A program made the translations under genes and the position numbers. Shown here in pieces: positions 26,114 to 35,196 of a stretch of DNA of 64,000 nucleotides. Each line of letters begins with the position of its first letter. Within the stretch, counting starts at the first letter, position 1. The stretch is from positions 62,001 through 126,000 of the forward strand of contig NZ_BAFE01000089.1 in the NCBI RefSeq assembly GCF_000247995.1. Direction: 5' to 3'. The DNA is from Mobilicoccus pelagius NBRC 104925 (GTDB lineage: Bacteria > Actinomycetota > Actinomycetes > Actinomycetales > Dermatophilaceae). The notes below the pieces were generated by a model. That model was given only the letters and a program-made list of their open reading frames with translations, was not told the origin of the DNA and did not search any database.

Positions 26114-27346
26114 TCAGGTCGGCCGTCCCTCCGGGCCGTCGCGGGAGACGAGCGAGGCAGGACGCACCGCCCCCGCACCGAACCGGGCACGCGCCCGGTC
26201 CATCGCGAGGTCGGCGTCACGCCATCCGTGCTCGGGCTCGTCGAGCATGCCCTGCACCGGCGTCGCGTCGGCATCGGTGAGGCCCTCGAGCCGCACCCCG
26301 ACGAGACGGATGCGGGCCCGCTGGAGGCCCAACGCGTCGAAGAGGTCCCTGACGACGAGGTAGATGTCGCGGCCCACGTCGGTGGGGTCGCGCAGGGTGC
26401 GTGACCGGGTGATCGTCGTGAAGTCGGCGAACCGCACCCGGATCGTCACGGTGCGGCCAGTCATGCCCGCGTCCCGGGCCCGCCCCCCGACCTTGTGGGA
26501 GAGATGGAGGAGGCGCCGGTGGATCTCGGCGGGGTCGTCGATGTCGGCGGCGAAGGTCTCGTCGGCGCCGACGCTCTTCTCCGTACGGGTGGGGGCGACC
26601 GGCCGCGGGTCGCGCCCCCAGGCGAGTTCGTGGAGCGCCGCCCCGTGCTCACCGAGCGCCCGCCGCAGGGTCGCGACGGGGGTGTGCGCAAGGTCGGCAA
26701 CCGTGACGAGGCCGAGCCGGTGGAGCTGCTCCTCCGTGCGGTCGCCCACACCCCACAACGCACCGACGGGCAGCTGCTGGACGAAGGGCACGACGTCCTC
26801 GACGGGGACGACGACCATGCCGTCGGGCTTGGCGAGGCCGGAGGCGAGCTTGGCGACGAACTTCGTCGGCGCGACCCCGACGGAGCACGTGATGCCCTGT
26901 TCGTCGGCGACCGTGTCTCGGATGGCCGCGCCGATCGTCGCCGGTGACCCGAGCCGACGGACGGCGCCGGCGACGTCGAGGAACGCCTCGTCGAGGGAAA
27001 GCGGCTCGACGAGGGGTGTGACGTCGTGGAACGTCGCCATCACCGCGGCGGAGATGCGGGCGTAGAGGGCGTGGTCGGGCGGCAGGACGGTGGCCTGCGG
27101 GCAGAGACGACGCGCCCGGGACATCGGCATCGCCGAGGTGACGCCGAACTCGCGTGCCTCGTACGTCGCCGACAGGACGACCCCTCGGTGACCTCCGCCG
27201 ATGATGACGGGTGTCCCCACGAGGTCGGGATGGGAGAGGAGCGTCGCGGAGGCGTAGAACGCGTCCATGTCGACGTGGAGGATGGTGCAGCCGGTGTCGT
27301 CGAGGTGATCTGGTTGCGCGGGACGGGTGAACCGACGACGGCTCAT
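26114..27346 (-). CDS. dinB: DNA polymerase IV (Y-family)
   Basis: A 410-residue translesion polymerase. The palm carboxylates are in HVDMDAFYASAT (near residue 25) and SLDEAFLDV (near residue 120). Also typical are GVVLSATYEAREFGV, SVGVAPTKFVAKLASG and the HhH segment GVGDRTEEQLHRLGL. The little-finger domain is complete. A canonical beta-clamp motif at the extreme C-terminus is not obvious. GGGAGG precedes the ATG. No LexA box is visible in its 100-base upstream gap. Confidence 0.92.
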   Translation of the reverse strand: MSRRRFTRPAQPDHLDDTGCTILHVDMDAFYASATLLSHPDLVGTPVIIGGGHRGVVLSATYEAREFGVTSAMPMSRARRLCPQATVLPPDHALYARISAAVMATFHDVTPLVEPLSLDEAFLDVAGAVRRLGSPATIGAAIRDTVADEQGITCSVGVAPTKFVAKLASGLAKPDGMVVVPVEDVVPFVQQLPVGALWGVGDRTEEQLHRLGLVTVADLAHTPVATLRRALGEHGAALHELAWGRDPRPVAPTRTEKSVGADETFAADIDDPAEIHRRLLHLSHKVGGRARDAGMTGRTVTIRVRFADFTTITRSRTLRDPTDVGRDIYLVVRDLFDALGLQRARIRLVGVRLEGLTDADATPVQGMLDEPEHGWRDADLAMDRARARFGAGAVRPASLVSRDGPEGRPT

Positions 27347-27448
27347 CGACGGACCTCCCGGGACGGAACTGGAATGACCACGCACCGAGACGCAGCCACG
27401 CACGGGTGGGACGAGCGGGAGGGGGCGGCGTCGTGGCGCGCCGACGCC

Positions 27449-28222
27449 TCAGTCGTCACGCACGGCGAGGACGTGCAGCCCGGCCCCGAGGCGGCCGAGG
27501 AAGGCCGCGGCCGTGCGTTCCGCGACGGCCTGTTCGAGGGCGAGGAGGCCCGCCCGGTCGGCCTCGGTGTCGAGGTAGGCGGAGGGGACGAGATCGGTGA
27601 AGACGCGCACCCCCTGCGTCGAGACGGGCCGAAGCCCGCTGGCGACGAGGCGCGCGTGGATCTGCTCGACATCGAACCGGCGGGGCAGCGGATCGGACTC
27701 CCCCCAGCGGCCGTCGGCCGAGACGAGCGCGGTGCGGGCCGCCTCGAACTGGCCGGCGAGGGCACGGGAGAGCACCGCGGCGAGCCGCTGGGCGACGAGG
27801 AGGCTGACGACGCCGTCGGGGGCGAGGACGTCGTGGAGTGAGGAGATCGTCGCCGCCGGGTCGTCGACGTACTCGAGGACGCCGTGGCAGCAGATGAGGT
27901 CGACGGGCTCGTCGAGGACGTCGGCGAGGGTGTTCGAGTCGCCCTGACGGCCGTGGACCCGCTCGGAGACGCCGGCTTCGCGGGCGCGGCGGGCGAGGGA
28001 GGCGAGGGCGTCGGGACTGGGGTCGACGACGACGACGTCGTGACCGGCCTCCGCGAGCGGCACGGCGAACCCGCCGCTGCCACCGCCGAGGTCGAGGACC
28101 CGCAGCGGGCGACCCAGCTGCTCCTGCTGACGACGTGCCGACGCGGCGACGACCTGCCACACGGCCGCCGTGCGGATCGAGCTGTCGACACCCGTGCGGC
28201 GGATGCGCTGCTCCTCGGACAT
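27449..28222 (-). CDS. Class I SAM-dependent methyltransferase
   Basis: A 257-residue methyltransferase with the SAM motif LRVLDLGGGSGGFAVPLAEA (about residues 40-59), the acidic VVVVDPSPDAL, and the post-II motif DLICCHGVLEYVDDP. The pattern is close to the SmtA/UbiE type acting on small molecules. I cannot name the substrate. ATG 28222 has GAGGAGG upstream. It lies between dnaE2 and dinB on the same strand, an arrangement often seen with actinobacterial DNA polymerase IV genes. Confidence 0.85.
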   Translation of the reverse strand: MSEEQRIRRTGVDSSIRTAAVWQVVAASARRQQEQLGRPLRVLDLGGGSGGFAVPLAEAGHDVVVVDPSPDALASLARRAREAGVSERVHGRQGDSNTLADVLDEPVDLICCHGVLEYVDDPAATISSLHDVLAPDGVVSLLVAQRLAAVLSRALAGQFEAARTALVSADGRWGESDPLPRRFDVEQIHARLVASGLRPVSTQGVRVFTDLVPSAYLDTEADRAGLLALEQAVAERTAAAFLGRLGAGLHVLAVRDD

Positions 28223-28319
28223 GGCGTGCCCCCTCCTCGGGACGGGACGCGCCGGCACCGGTGGGGTCGGCCGCGCCCGTGACGTTGCGGTTCGCCGCCC
28301 ACTCTAGGGCGTCCGTGCC

Positions 28320-31300
28320 TCATCGCCCGGCACTCCCCGGGCTCGTATGCCACAACGGACGGGACGGTTGGGCCCAACCGGTGGCGAGGGCCGCGAGCGC
28401 GCGGCTCTGCCGGGCGGGGGTTCCGGCGGGGGCGATGTCGGCGTACGGGGACTGCGTGAACCCCGACGCGTGCCGCAGCACCCGCGTCGGCCGGAGACGG
28501 GCCCCGGCGGATCCTGCGGCGTCGGTCGTCACGGTCGCGGGGGTCATCACCGCCCGGGCGGCCTCCACCCCACCGGTGGACCACGCGTCCCACACCTCGA
28601 GGAGGTCGTGCGCGGCCGTCGCGCGGATCGACACCCCCCGGGGACCGGTGCGGCGGGTGACCCCGCGCACGACGAGCAGCCAGTGATGGAACACCGTCAT
28701 CGCGCAGGCGCCCTGGACGTCTTCGAAGAAGGCCGCGTCGACCGGTCCCGTCGCGTCGTCGAGGGTGAGGAACACGACGCGACGGCCCGAGCGCACGGGC
28801 GGGGTCTGGGTGGCGACCTTGACGCCCGCGACGAGGATGTCGCTGCGCGTCCGCACCTCGCGGAGGTCTCTCGCCCTCACGATGCCGAGGTCGTCGAACA
28901 TCTCGGCGTAGGGCTCGAGGACGTGGGCGCTCACGTCGAGTCCGAGGATGTCGAGCTCGGCCTGCACGCGCTCGGCCGGGCCGAGTTCGGGCAGCCCGCT
29001 CGCCGGGGTGGGTTCGGGACCGATGTCGAGGGCGAGCTGGACCGACCGTGCCCCGGCAGAGGCCACCGGCGCCGCACCACGCGACTGCCCTGCCGCACGG
29101 GACCGCACGTCAAAGACCCGCCCGGCCTCACCCCGTCGACCCGTGCCGACGCCGGTGAGGCCGCGATCGTCCCGACGATCACCTCCCTCACCGGCTCCAC
29201 GCGCGTCGCCCCCCCTGTGGACGGCGCTGTCGTACCGGGCGCCGCCTCGGGCACGTCCTCGCGCATCGGCCCGGTTCCATCGGTCGAGTTCGGCGACGTG
29301 GAGCAGGAGGTCGCGTCGGGTGAGCGCCCCGCGGCGCCCGAGACCGCCGCGAGAGGCGACGTCGATGCCGTAGAGCTCGTCGAGCGCCCCGGCGAGGACG
29401 AGCCGTTCGAGCACCGGGCGGCTCGGCCGGGCCCGCCGGGCGAGGTCCTCGAGACCGGCGTAGGGCCGGCCGGCGACGATGCGGGCGACCTCGTCGTCGG
29501 AGATGCCCTTGACGTCGGCGAGGCTCACCCGGATGCCGAGGACCTCGTCCTCGCCGCGTTCGACGCGGTAGGTGTCGCCGGAGGCGTTGACGTCGAGGCC
29601 GAGGATCGGGATGCCGTGGGTGCGGGCGTCGTCGAGGATGAGGCGCTTGGGATACATGCCCGGGTCGTGGGTGAGGACGCCGGCGAGGAACGCCGCCGGG
29701 TGGTGGGCCTTGAGCCAGGCGCTCTGATAGGTGGGCAGCGCGAACGCGGCCGCGTGGGCCTTGCAGAAGCCGAAGCTCGCGAAGGCGGCGAGGACCTTCC
29801 AGATGCGGTCGCGGTCGGCCGGGGAATATCCGCGGGCCGCAGCGGCCTCCCGCCACCACGTCTCGACCTCCTCGCGCCCCTCGTGGGTGCCGAGCGCACG
29901 CCGCACCTCGTCGGCCTCGGCGAGGCTGATGCCGCTCGTCGTCACGAGGATGCGGAGGACCTGCTCGTGGAAGACGACGACGCCCCACGTCTCGGCGAGC
30001 GCGGGTTCGAGGGAGGGGTGGAGGTATTCGGGCTCCGCCCAGCCCTGCCGAGCGCGGAGGAAGGGGGTGATCATGTCGGACTTCACCGGCCCGGGCCGGA
30101 ACAGGGAGATGTCGACGACGAGGTCCTCGAAGGTCTCGGGGGCGAACCTGCCGACGAGTTCCCGCTGGCCGGGGCTCTCGATCTGGAAGCAGCCGAGGGT
30201 GCGGGTGGAGCGGACGAGTTCGAAGGTGCTCGGGTCGTCGAGGGGGACGCAGTCGCGGTCGTCGAGGTCGACGTGGGTGCCCTCGACGCGGGCGATCTCG
30301 GCGGTGGCGTACGCCATCGCCGACTGCATGCGGACGCCGAGGACGTCGAGCTTGAGGAGCCCGAGAGCCTCGACGTCATCCTTGTCGAACTGGCTCATGG
30401 GAAACCCGAGCCCGCTCGCCTCGACGGGCGTGCGGTCGAGCAGGCCGAGGCCGGAGAGGACGATGCCGCACGGGTGGAGGGCGAGGTGGCGGGGCAGCCC
30501 GTCGAGGCGTTCGACGAGGTCGAAGAGCACCTCCATGCGGGGTGCGGTGAGTCCCATGCCGGCGAGTTCGGGCAGCTCGGCGATGGCCGTGCGGGCGTCG
30601 TGGGCACGGATGTGCGGAAAGGCCTTGGCGATCGCGTCGATCTCGACGGCGGGCAACCCGAGTGCGGAGCCGACGTCGCGGATCGCGTGCCGCACCCGGT
30701 AGGTCTCCGTCATCGACACGCACGTGACCCGCTCCCCGCCGAAGTGGTCGAGGATCAGCTCGTACGTCTCGGTGCGGCGGGCCGCCTCGACGTCGACGTC
30801 GATGTCGGGCAGCTGTGCCCGCAGGGGGGTGCAGAACCGCTCCATGAGGAGGCCGTGCGGGAACGGGTCGACGCCGCTGATGCCGAGGAGGTGGTTGACG
30901 AGGCTGCCCGCCCCGGACCCGCGGGCCGCGACCCGCACCCCCGCCCCGCGGACGAGGTCGCAGACGAGCGCGACGGTGAGGAAGTACGTCGCGTACCCGA
31001 GGGAGGCGACGACGTCGAGTTCGTCGTCGAGGCGGGCGGTGATGCGGGCGAGGTCGGCCTCCCGCGCGTGCGGGTAGCAGCGGGTGACGCCGGCACGGCA
31101 CCGCTCGGCGAGCACCCGCTGGGGATCCTCGCCGGGGGCAAGGCCGAGGACGTCGGGCTCGGGCAGGTGGACCGAGCCGAGACCGATGTCGTGGCGGGGG
31201 TGTTGGACGCACTCGGCGGCGACCGCGGCGGTGACGTCGAGGAGGGCGCGCGCCTGGTGGGTGTCGCCGGTGAGCCGTTCGGCGATCGCCGCCATCGTCG

Positions 31301-32198
31301 CCGTCGAGGCGAGGTGGCCGGCCGTGCTCACCCGGTCGAGGTGGCGGTCGTCGAGCACGGTGAGTCGCCGCGCCGCGTCGAGGACGTCGACGATCGGCGC
31401 CCCCTCCGGGCCGGCATGGCGGACGGCGGCGGTGAGGACGCACGGCACCCCCACCTCGCGGGCGAGCCGGAGGAGACGCCGGGCCTGGGAGGCGCTGCGG
31501 ACCTGCCCCGGCGGGGCGTCGTGGCATGTGGCCTCGACGACGAGGGCCTCCCCGAGGAGAGCCCGCCATCGCAGGAGGAGTTCCCGCGCCCGGTCCGGGC
31601 GGTCGAGGATCGTGCGCCCCACGTCGGAGTCCGGCCCGAGGAGGACGAGCAGCGGGGAGGGCCCGCCGTCGCGGGGGCCGGCGACGGCGTCGGCGAGCAT
31701 CCGCGGGGTGACGGCGGGGCGGCCGCGCTCGACGCCGGACAGATGGGCCGCGGTGACGAGGCGGCACAGCGCCGCCCATCCCCGACCCGGCGCGACCCCG
31801 GCACCGGTGCCCCGGGCGAGGACGACGACCCGCGACGCCCGGTCGTCGACGAAGGCACCGCCGCGGACCGGCGTGCGCGGAGCCCGTGTGCCGACGGACC
31901 CGGGGAAGGGCCCACCCCGCCCGTCGCGTCCACCGGCTGGAGCGCCCCCACCGGGGACGGTGGGGAGGAGGGGCCGGGTGGCGGTGAGATCGAGGGCGAG
32001 GTCGACCCCGATGACGGGAGCGACTCCTGCCGCGACCGCGGCACGGACGAACCGCACCGATCCGTAGAGACCGTCGCGGTCGGTGAGACCGAGGATGCCC
32101 TGCCCGTCCGCGACCGCCGCGGCGACGAGCTCGGCAGGGAAGGAGGCCCCGTACCGCATGGAGCTGCTCGAGGCGACGTGCAGATGGGCGAAGGGCAC
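28320..32198 (-). CDS. dnaE2: Error-prone DNA polymerase III alpha subunit (DnaE2/ImuC)
   Basis: A 1292-residue C-family polymerase of the damage-inducible type. The PHP domain starts with FAHLHVASSSSMRYGASF. The polymerase core has RGSGAGSLVNHLLGI, the catalytic pair in PDIDVDVE near residue 465, and a third Asp region in LKLDVLGVRM. GTHEGREEVE and FCKAHAAAFA follow, then HhH and OB domains, and the family-like end LWHTSPGSAGR. It is longer than most DnaE2 (about 1050-1170) owing to a Gly/Arg-rich, low-complexity insert near residues 970-1055. GTG 32198 follows the HEPN gene by 5 bases. The operon starts at a LexA box upstream of DUF6504. Confidence 0.92.
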   Translation of the reverse strand: MPFAHLHVASSSSMRYGASFPAELVAAAVADGQGILGLTDRDGLYGSVRFVRAAVAAGVAPVIGVDLALDLTATRPLLPTVPGGGAPAGGRDGRGGPFPGSVGTRAPRTPVRGGAFVDDRASRVVVLARGTGAGVAPGRGWAALCRLVTAAHLSGVERGRPAVTPRMLADAVAGPRDGGPSPLLVLLGPDSDVGRTILDRPDRARELLLRWRALLGEALVVEATCHDAPPGQVRSASQARRLLRLAREVGVPCVLTAAVRHAGPEGAPIVDVLDAARRLTVLDDRHLDRVSTAGHLASTATMAAIAERLTGDTHQARALLDVTAAVAAECVQHPRHDIGLGSVHLPEPDVLGLAPGEDPQRVLAERCRAGVTRCYPHAREADLARITARLDDELDVVASLGYATYFLTVALVCDLVRGAGVRVAARGSGAGSLVNHLLGISGVDPFPHGLLMERFCTPLRAQLPDIDVDVEAARRTETYELILDHFGGERVTCVSMTETYRVRHAIRDVGSALGLPAVEIDAIAKAFPHIRAHDARTAIAELPELAGMGLTAPRMEVLFDLVERLDGLPRHLALHPCGIVLSGLGLLDRTPVEASGLGFPMSQFDKDDVEALGLLKLDVLGVRMQSAMAYATAEIARVEGTHVDLDDRDCVPLDDPSTFELVRSTRTLGCFQIESPGQRELVGRFAPETFEDLVVDISLFRPGPVKSDMITPFLRARQGWAEPEYLHPSLEPALAETWGVVVFHEQVLRILVTTSGISLAEADEVRRALGTHEGREEVETWWREAAAARGYSPADRDRIWKVLAAFASFGFCKAHAAAFALPTYQSAWLKAHHPAAFLAGVLTHDPGMYPKRLILDDARTHGIPILGLDVNASGDTYRVERGEDEVLGIRVSLADVKGISDDEVARIVAGRPYAGLEDLARRARPSRPVLERLVLAGALDELYGIDVASRGGLGRRGALTRRDLLLHVAELDRWNRADARGRARGGARYDSAVHRGGDARGAGEGGDRRDDRGLTGVGTGRRGEAGRVFDVRSRAAGQSRGAAPVASAGARSVQLALDIGPEPTPASGLPELGPAERVQAELDILGLDVSAHVLEPYAEMFDDLGIVRARDLREVRTRSDILVAGVKVATQTPPVRSGRRVVFLTLDDATGPVDAAFFEDVQGACAMTVFHHWLLVVRGVTRRTGPRGVSIRATAAHDLLEVWDAWSTGGVEAARAVMTPATVTTDAAGSAGARLRPTRVLRHASGFTQSPYADIAPAGTPARQSRALAALATGWAQPSRPLWHTSPGSAGR

Positions 32199-32203
32199 CG
32201 CAC

Positions 32204-32623
32204 TCACCTTCGACCGGCGACGGCGAGACCGAGGTCGACCGCCCCCGTCTCGAAGGGGAGCCCGAGAGCGGCGAGCGCGAGGCCGTGGAAGGTCTCGGAG
32301 TCGCGCAGGAGGTCGTCGGCCTCCCGCGGACTCGCGATCTCCCCGGCCTCGAGCGCACCGCGGCGGGCCCCGCAGAGCGCGAAGTAGTCGGCCCACTCGG
32401 TGAGTTCGGGGGTGAGCGTCGCGAGCGTCGTCCACGTGTCGCGCATCGGGGCGTGACTGCGCCCCACCTGGCGGGGAGCACGGGCCGAGACGACGGCCGC
32501 GGCCGATCGGAGCGCCGCGAGGTGCGCCTCGATGTACCGGTCGTTCGTCGTGCTGCTGCGATGGGCGCGCACGAGGGTCGAACGGGCGCGGTCGAGCAGG
32601 TCGAAGGTCGTGGCTGCGGGCAT
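32204..32623 (-). CDS. SAV_6107-family HEPN-domain protein
   Basis: A 139-residue all-helical protein. RYIEAHLAALRSAAAVVSAR (about residues 29-48) is the conserved block of the SAV_6107 HEPN family, and the second half has ELTEWADYFALCGARRGALE. It contains an R-x4-H string (RYIEAH), the spacing found in HEPN nucleases, though near the N-terminus. Its gene regularly sits between DUF6504 and dnaE2 in actinobacteria, and here it is 5 bases from dnaE2. A role in the mutagenic-repair system is inferred from that linkage. Biochemical function is unknown. Confidence 0.8.
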   Translation of the reverse strand: MPAATTFDLLDRARSTLVRAHRSSTTNDRYIEAHLAALRSAAAVVSARAPRQVGRSHAPMRDTWTTLATLTPELTEWADYFALCGARRGALEAGEIASPREADDLLRDSETFHGLALAALGLPFETGAVDLGLAVAGRR

Positions 32624-32920
32624 GGTCGTGACCTCTCGTCGAAGGGGCGGCCGATGGGTCGGCCGGACGGGGGCGGGCGGAACGGGGGTGGGGCGGTGAC
32701 GTCGGGGTGGCGTGGCGGTGACGTGATGGCGACGTGGCCGTGGAACGGTGCGGTGCGGTGCGGGACGAGGGATGAGTGGAGCGGGAGGCGTGTGCGGGAG
32801 GCGTGTGCGGCACGGGCTCTGGTGCGCGGAGCGCCCGTGTGCCGGGCGGGGATGGTGTGCGGGTGCCCCGCGTGGGCGTCGCGCGCGGAGTACCGGAGAT
32901 CACGGTGCCCACCGGGGAGG
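32624..32920. other. G-rich gap inside the DUF6504-HEPN-dnaE2 cassette
   Basis: Nearly 300 bases with no convincing gene. The plus strand is strongly G/T-rich with short direct repeats (GGTGCGGTGCGG type and GGCGGTGACGT). Nothing here looks like a promoter or hairpin with confidence. Confidence 0.5.
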
Positions 32921-33235
32921 TCAGTCGTCGACGTGGAGGAGGCGCCAGCCTCGCCCGTGGGCGAGGTCGTAGACGCCGGTGCCGACGGAGCCGCGGGCGG
33001 CGGCGGTGACCCGCCACACGTGTTCCTCGAGGTGCTGCGGGTCGAGGGCCCAGACACCCCCGTCGGGAGCGAGCGCCCGACGCCACCAGGACTGCCGGAT
33101 CACCCACCTGTCGTGGACCGTGTCGACGTCGTAGACCCGGCCCTGCCAGATGAACCGGCGGGGCGGCACCTCACCCTCGTGGTGGCCGGGGAGCCGCGCG
33201 GTCTGGACCTGGACCGGCTCGTCGTACCTCCGCAT
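32921..33235 (-). CDS. DUF6504 protein
   Basis: A 104-residue protein with the DUF6504 pattern: GEVPPRRFIWQGRVYDVDTV, WVIRQSWWRR and a final GRGWRLLHVDD. It is small, basic and Trp-rich, as if it bound nucleic acid or a polymerase. In actinobacteria such genes are linked to Y-family or DnaE2 polymerases. It is the first gene after the LexA box at 33317 and so the likely leader of an SOS operon. Function unknown. Confidence 0.85.
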   Translation of the reverse strand: MRRYDEPVQVQTARLPGHHEGEVPPRRFIWQGRVYDVDTVHDRWVIRQSWWRRALAPDGGVWALDPQHLEEHVWRVTAAARGSVGTGVYDLAHGRGWRLLHVDD

Positions 33236-33316
33236 CGCCTCTCCCCTCCGCCCTCACGGGGAGCCCGCACATGCCGACGGCAGGGCACGGGACTCCCGTT
33301 CGAGATTCTGTTCGAC

Positions 33317-33332
33317 TCGAACCTCTGTTCGA
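33317..33332 (-). promoter_or_regulatory. LexA (SOS) box controlling DUF6504-HEPN-dnaE2
   Basis: TCGAACCTCTGTTCGA is a perfect match to the actinobacterial SOS consensus TCGAAC-N4-GTTCGA. Additional TTCGA half-sites flank it (33311-33315, and TCGA at 33337-33340). A TTGACA-like -35 (33365-33370, minus strand) and TACGCT (33340-33345) lie just upstream but with a 19-base spacer. The box is 82 bases from the DUF6504 start. Confidence 0.85.
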
Positions 33333-33509
33333 TAAATCGAGCGTACACCCACCCACCGACATCGTGTCAATGACGAAGAAACACCAGCTCAGAGGCCATG
33401 AACGAGCCTCCCGTACACATGGACGAATGTCGGACGTGCGTCCTGTTCCGCGCTTGCACCCCCCGCTCCCCGCGCTCGCCCCCAGGCCGCTCGTACGGGT
33501 GCCGTGTCG

Positions 33510-33515
33510 TAGGCT
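33510..33515 (+). promoter_or_regulatory. -10 box (TAGGCT) upstream of the polyprenyl synthase gene
   Basis: TAGGCT ends 8 bases before an in-frame GTG at 33524. That GTG could be a leaderless start adding 19 residues, or the mRNA may begin there and be translated from the ATG at 33581. Confidence 0.5.
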
Positions 33516-33580
33516 CGGGCGACGTGCCGACCGAGGCGGACCATCGCCGGCCGGCCCACCCCGAGACGAGGAGGTCCCCG

Positions 33581-34702
33581 ATGTCCCCGCACGAGGCGCA
33601 CCCGCCCGCCGGTGAGGGCGCCACGGCGTTCGACCTCGCCGACCTCCGCACCAGGGTCGAGACCGAGCTCACGGCCGAGATCACCCGACAGCGCGAGGTG
33701 CTCCTCCCCCTCGGTGCCGACGTCGTCCCCCTCGTCGACGCCGTCGACGACCTCCTCGCCGCGGGCAAGCGCCTGCGGGCGGCCTTCTGCGACTGGGGTT
33801 ACCGCGCCTTCGGCGGCGCCCACCGCGACGGGATCCTCACGCTCGCGGCGGCGATGGAGATGTTCCAGGCCGCCGCCCTCATCCACGACGACGTCATGGA
33901 CGACTCCCGTACCCGTCGCGGTCGCCCCACCGTGCACGTGCGGTTCGGCGACGTCCACGCGGCGCACGACTGGTCGGGCGAGCCCGAACGCTACGGCCTC
34001 GCTGGCGCGATCCTCGCGGGCAACCTCTGCCTCGTGTGGTGCGACGAGATGGTCGCACGCGCGGCACTGCCCGCGGCCGAGCTCGCCCGGGCGCGCGCGG
34101 TCTTCGACGAGATGCGGACCCACCTCATGGCCGGGCAGTTCCTCGACATGCACGTCGCGACGGCCGGGTGGAACGACCTCGACGAGGCCGCCCGCATCGA
34201 CCGCAGCCGCGCCGTCGTGCGCTACAAGAGCGCCCAGTACAGCGTCGCCCACCCCCTGCTCATCGGCGCGCGCGCCGCCGGGGTCTCCGACGCCGACGCG
34301 GCCCACCTGCGCGAGTACGGTCTCGCGCTCGGCGAGGCCTTCCAGTTCCGCGACGACGTGCTCGGCGTCTTCGGCGACCCGCAGGCCACGGGAAAGCCGG
34401 CTGGCGACGACCTGCGGGAGGGCAAGCGCACCGTCCTCCTCGCCCTCGCGCTCGGCGCCGAGGACACCCCCGGGGCCCAGCGGCTGCGGGAGCGGATCGG
34501 CGACCCCGCCCTCACCGAGGACGAGATCGCCGACCTGCGCACCGTCATCGCCGAATCGGGTGCGGTGGAGCGTCTCGAGGCGTTCATCGACGAGGACACG
34601 AGCACGGCGCGCGCGCACCTCGACGCCCTCGGCGGCATCACCGACGCCGGGCGGGCCGCCCTCGACGCGCTCGTCGAGGCCGCGACCCGTCGCGACGCCT
34701 GA
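33581..34702 (+). CDS. idsA: Polyprenyl diphosphate synthase (IdsA-like, GGPP-type)
   Basis: A 373-residue trans-isoprenyl diphosphate synthase, which condenses IPP with allylic diphosphates. The first Asp-rich motif DDVMDD is near residues 103-108 within LIHDDVMDDSRTRRGRPT, and the second is FQFRDDVLGVFGD near residue 256. KRLRAAFCDWGYRAFGG replaces the usual GGKRIRP region and resembles mycobacterial IdsA2 (Rv2173), also next to Rv2175c and pknL. Product length is not readable. GAGGAGG precedes ATG 33581, with a leaderless GTG at 33524 as alternative. Confidence 0.88.
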   Translation: MSPHEAHPPAGEGATAFDLADLRTRVETELTAEITRQREVLLPLGADVVPLVDAVDDLLAAGKRLRAAFCDWGYRAFGGAHRDGILTLAAAMEMFQAAALIHDDVMDDSRTRRGRPTVHVRFGDVHAAHDWSGEPERYGLAGAILAGNLCLVWCDEMVARAALPAAELARARAVFDEMRTHLMAGQFLDMHVATAGWNDLDEAARIDRSRAVVRYKSAQYSVAHPLLIGARAAGVSDADAAHLREYGLALGEAFQFRDDVLGVFGDPQATGKPAGDDLREGKRTVLLALALGAEDTPGAQRLRERIGDPALTEDEIADLRTVIAESGAVERLEAFIDEDTSTARAHLDALGGITDAGRAALDALVEAATRRDA

Positions 34703-34714
34703 GGCGTCACCGGA

Positions 34715-35122
34715 TCAGAACGCGGTCTCCATCGCGCGACGACGGATCTCGCTCTTGTGCCCGGCGAGCAGGGCACCCATCGGCGTGCCGTCGCCGGCGA
34801 GGCCCTCCTGCGGCGTGAACAGCCAGGTGAGCAGGTCGAGGTCGTTCATGCCGCCGTCGGCGAGGACGGTGACGGTGCCGGGCAGCGCGGGCATCGGCCC
34901 CTCGGGCGTGACGAACACGGCCGGGATGTAGACGGCATTGTTCGGGCCGCGACGCACGGAGACGAGTTCGTGGTTCTTGAGCTGGGTGCGCACCGTGGAG
35001 AGGGAGCATCCCTGCACCTCGGCGGCCTCCGGCACCGAGAGCCACGCGTCGACGAGGGTCTCGAGCTCGGCGAGTCGAGGGTCGGGGGTGGGCTGCTGGT
35101 CGGTCGGCTGCTGCGCGTTCAC
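34715..35122 (-). CDS. Rv2175c-family DNA-binding protein (likely PknL substrate)
   Basis: A 135-residue winged-helix protein. The helix-turn-helix reads VPEAAEVQGCSLSTVRTQLK (about residues 30-49), followed by the C-terminal MNDLDLLTWLFTP segment. In M. tuberculosis Rv2175c lies beside pknL and is phosphorylated by PknL on an N-terminal threonine. Here the N-terminus has Thr7 and Thr12 in a flexible Gln/Pro stretch, so the same control is plausible. It is divergent from pknL, with 74 bases between the starts, and convergent with idsA. Confidence 0.88.
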   Translation of the reverse strand: MNAQQPTDQQPTPDPRLAELETLVDAWLSVPEAAEVQGCSLSTVRTQLKNHELVSVRRGPNNAVYIPAVFVTPEGPMPALPGTVTVLADGGMNDLDLLTWLFTPQEGLAGDGTPMGALLAGHKSEIRRRAMETAF

Positions 35123-35183
35123 GCTCCCAGAGTGCCAGAGCCCGCCCTCCGCGCGCCGCCCGCCCCGGACGCGGCCCCGCGCC

Positions 35184-35189
35184 TAGACT
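35184..35189 (+). promoter_or_regulatory. -10 box (TAGACT) of a leaderless promoter for pknL
   Basis: TAGACT ends 7 bases before the GTG at 35197. No Shine-Dalgarno is present. Confidence 0.65.
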
Positions 35190-35196
35190 CTCGGCC

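Noticed and set aside
28347-32387. 1346-residue open frame antisense to dnaE2
   Set aside because: Acidic, repetitive composition produced by the complement of dnaE2. No motif or ribosome site.
32748-32972. 74-residue plus-strand frame in the SOS cassette gap
   Set aside because: Runs into the DUF6504 gene on the other strand. Cys/Gly/Arg-rich with no homologue that I recognise and no ribosome site.
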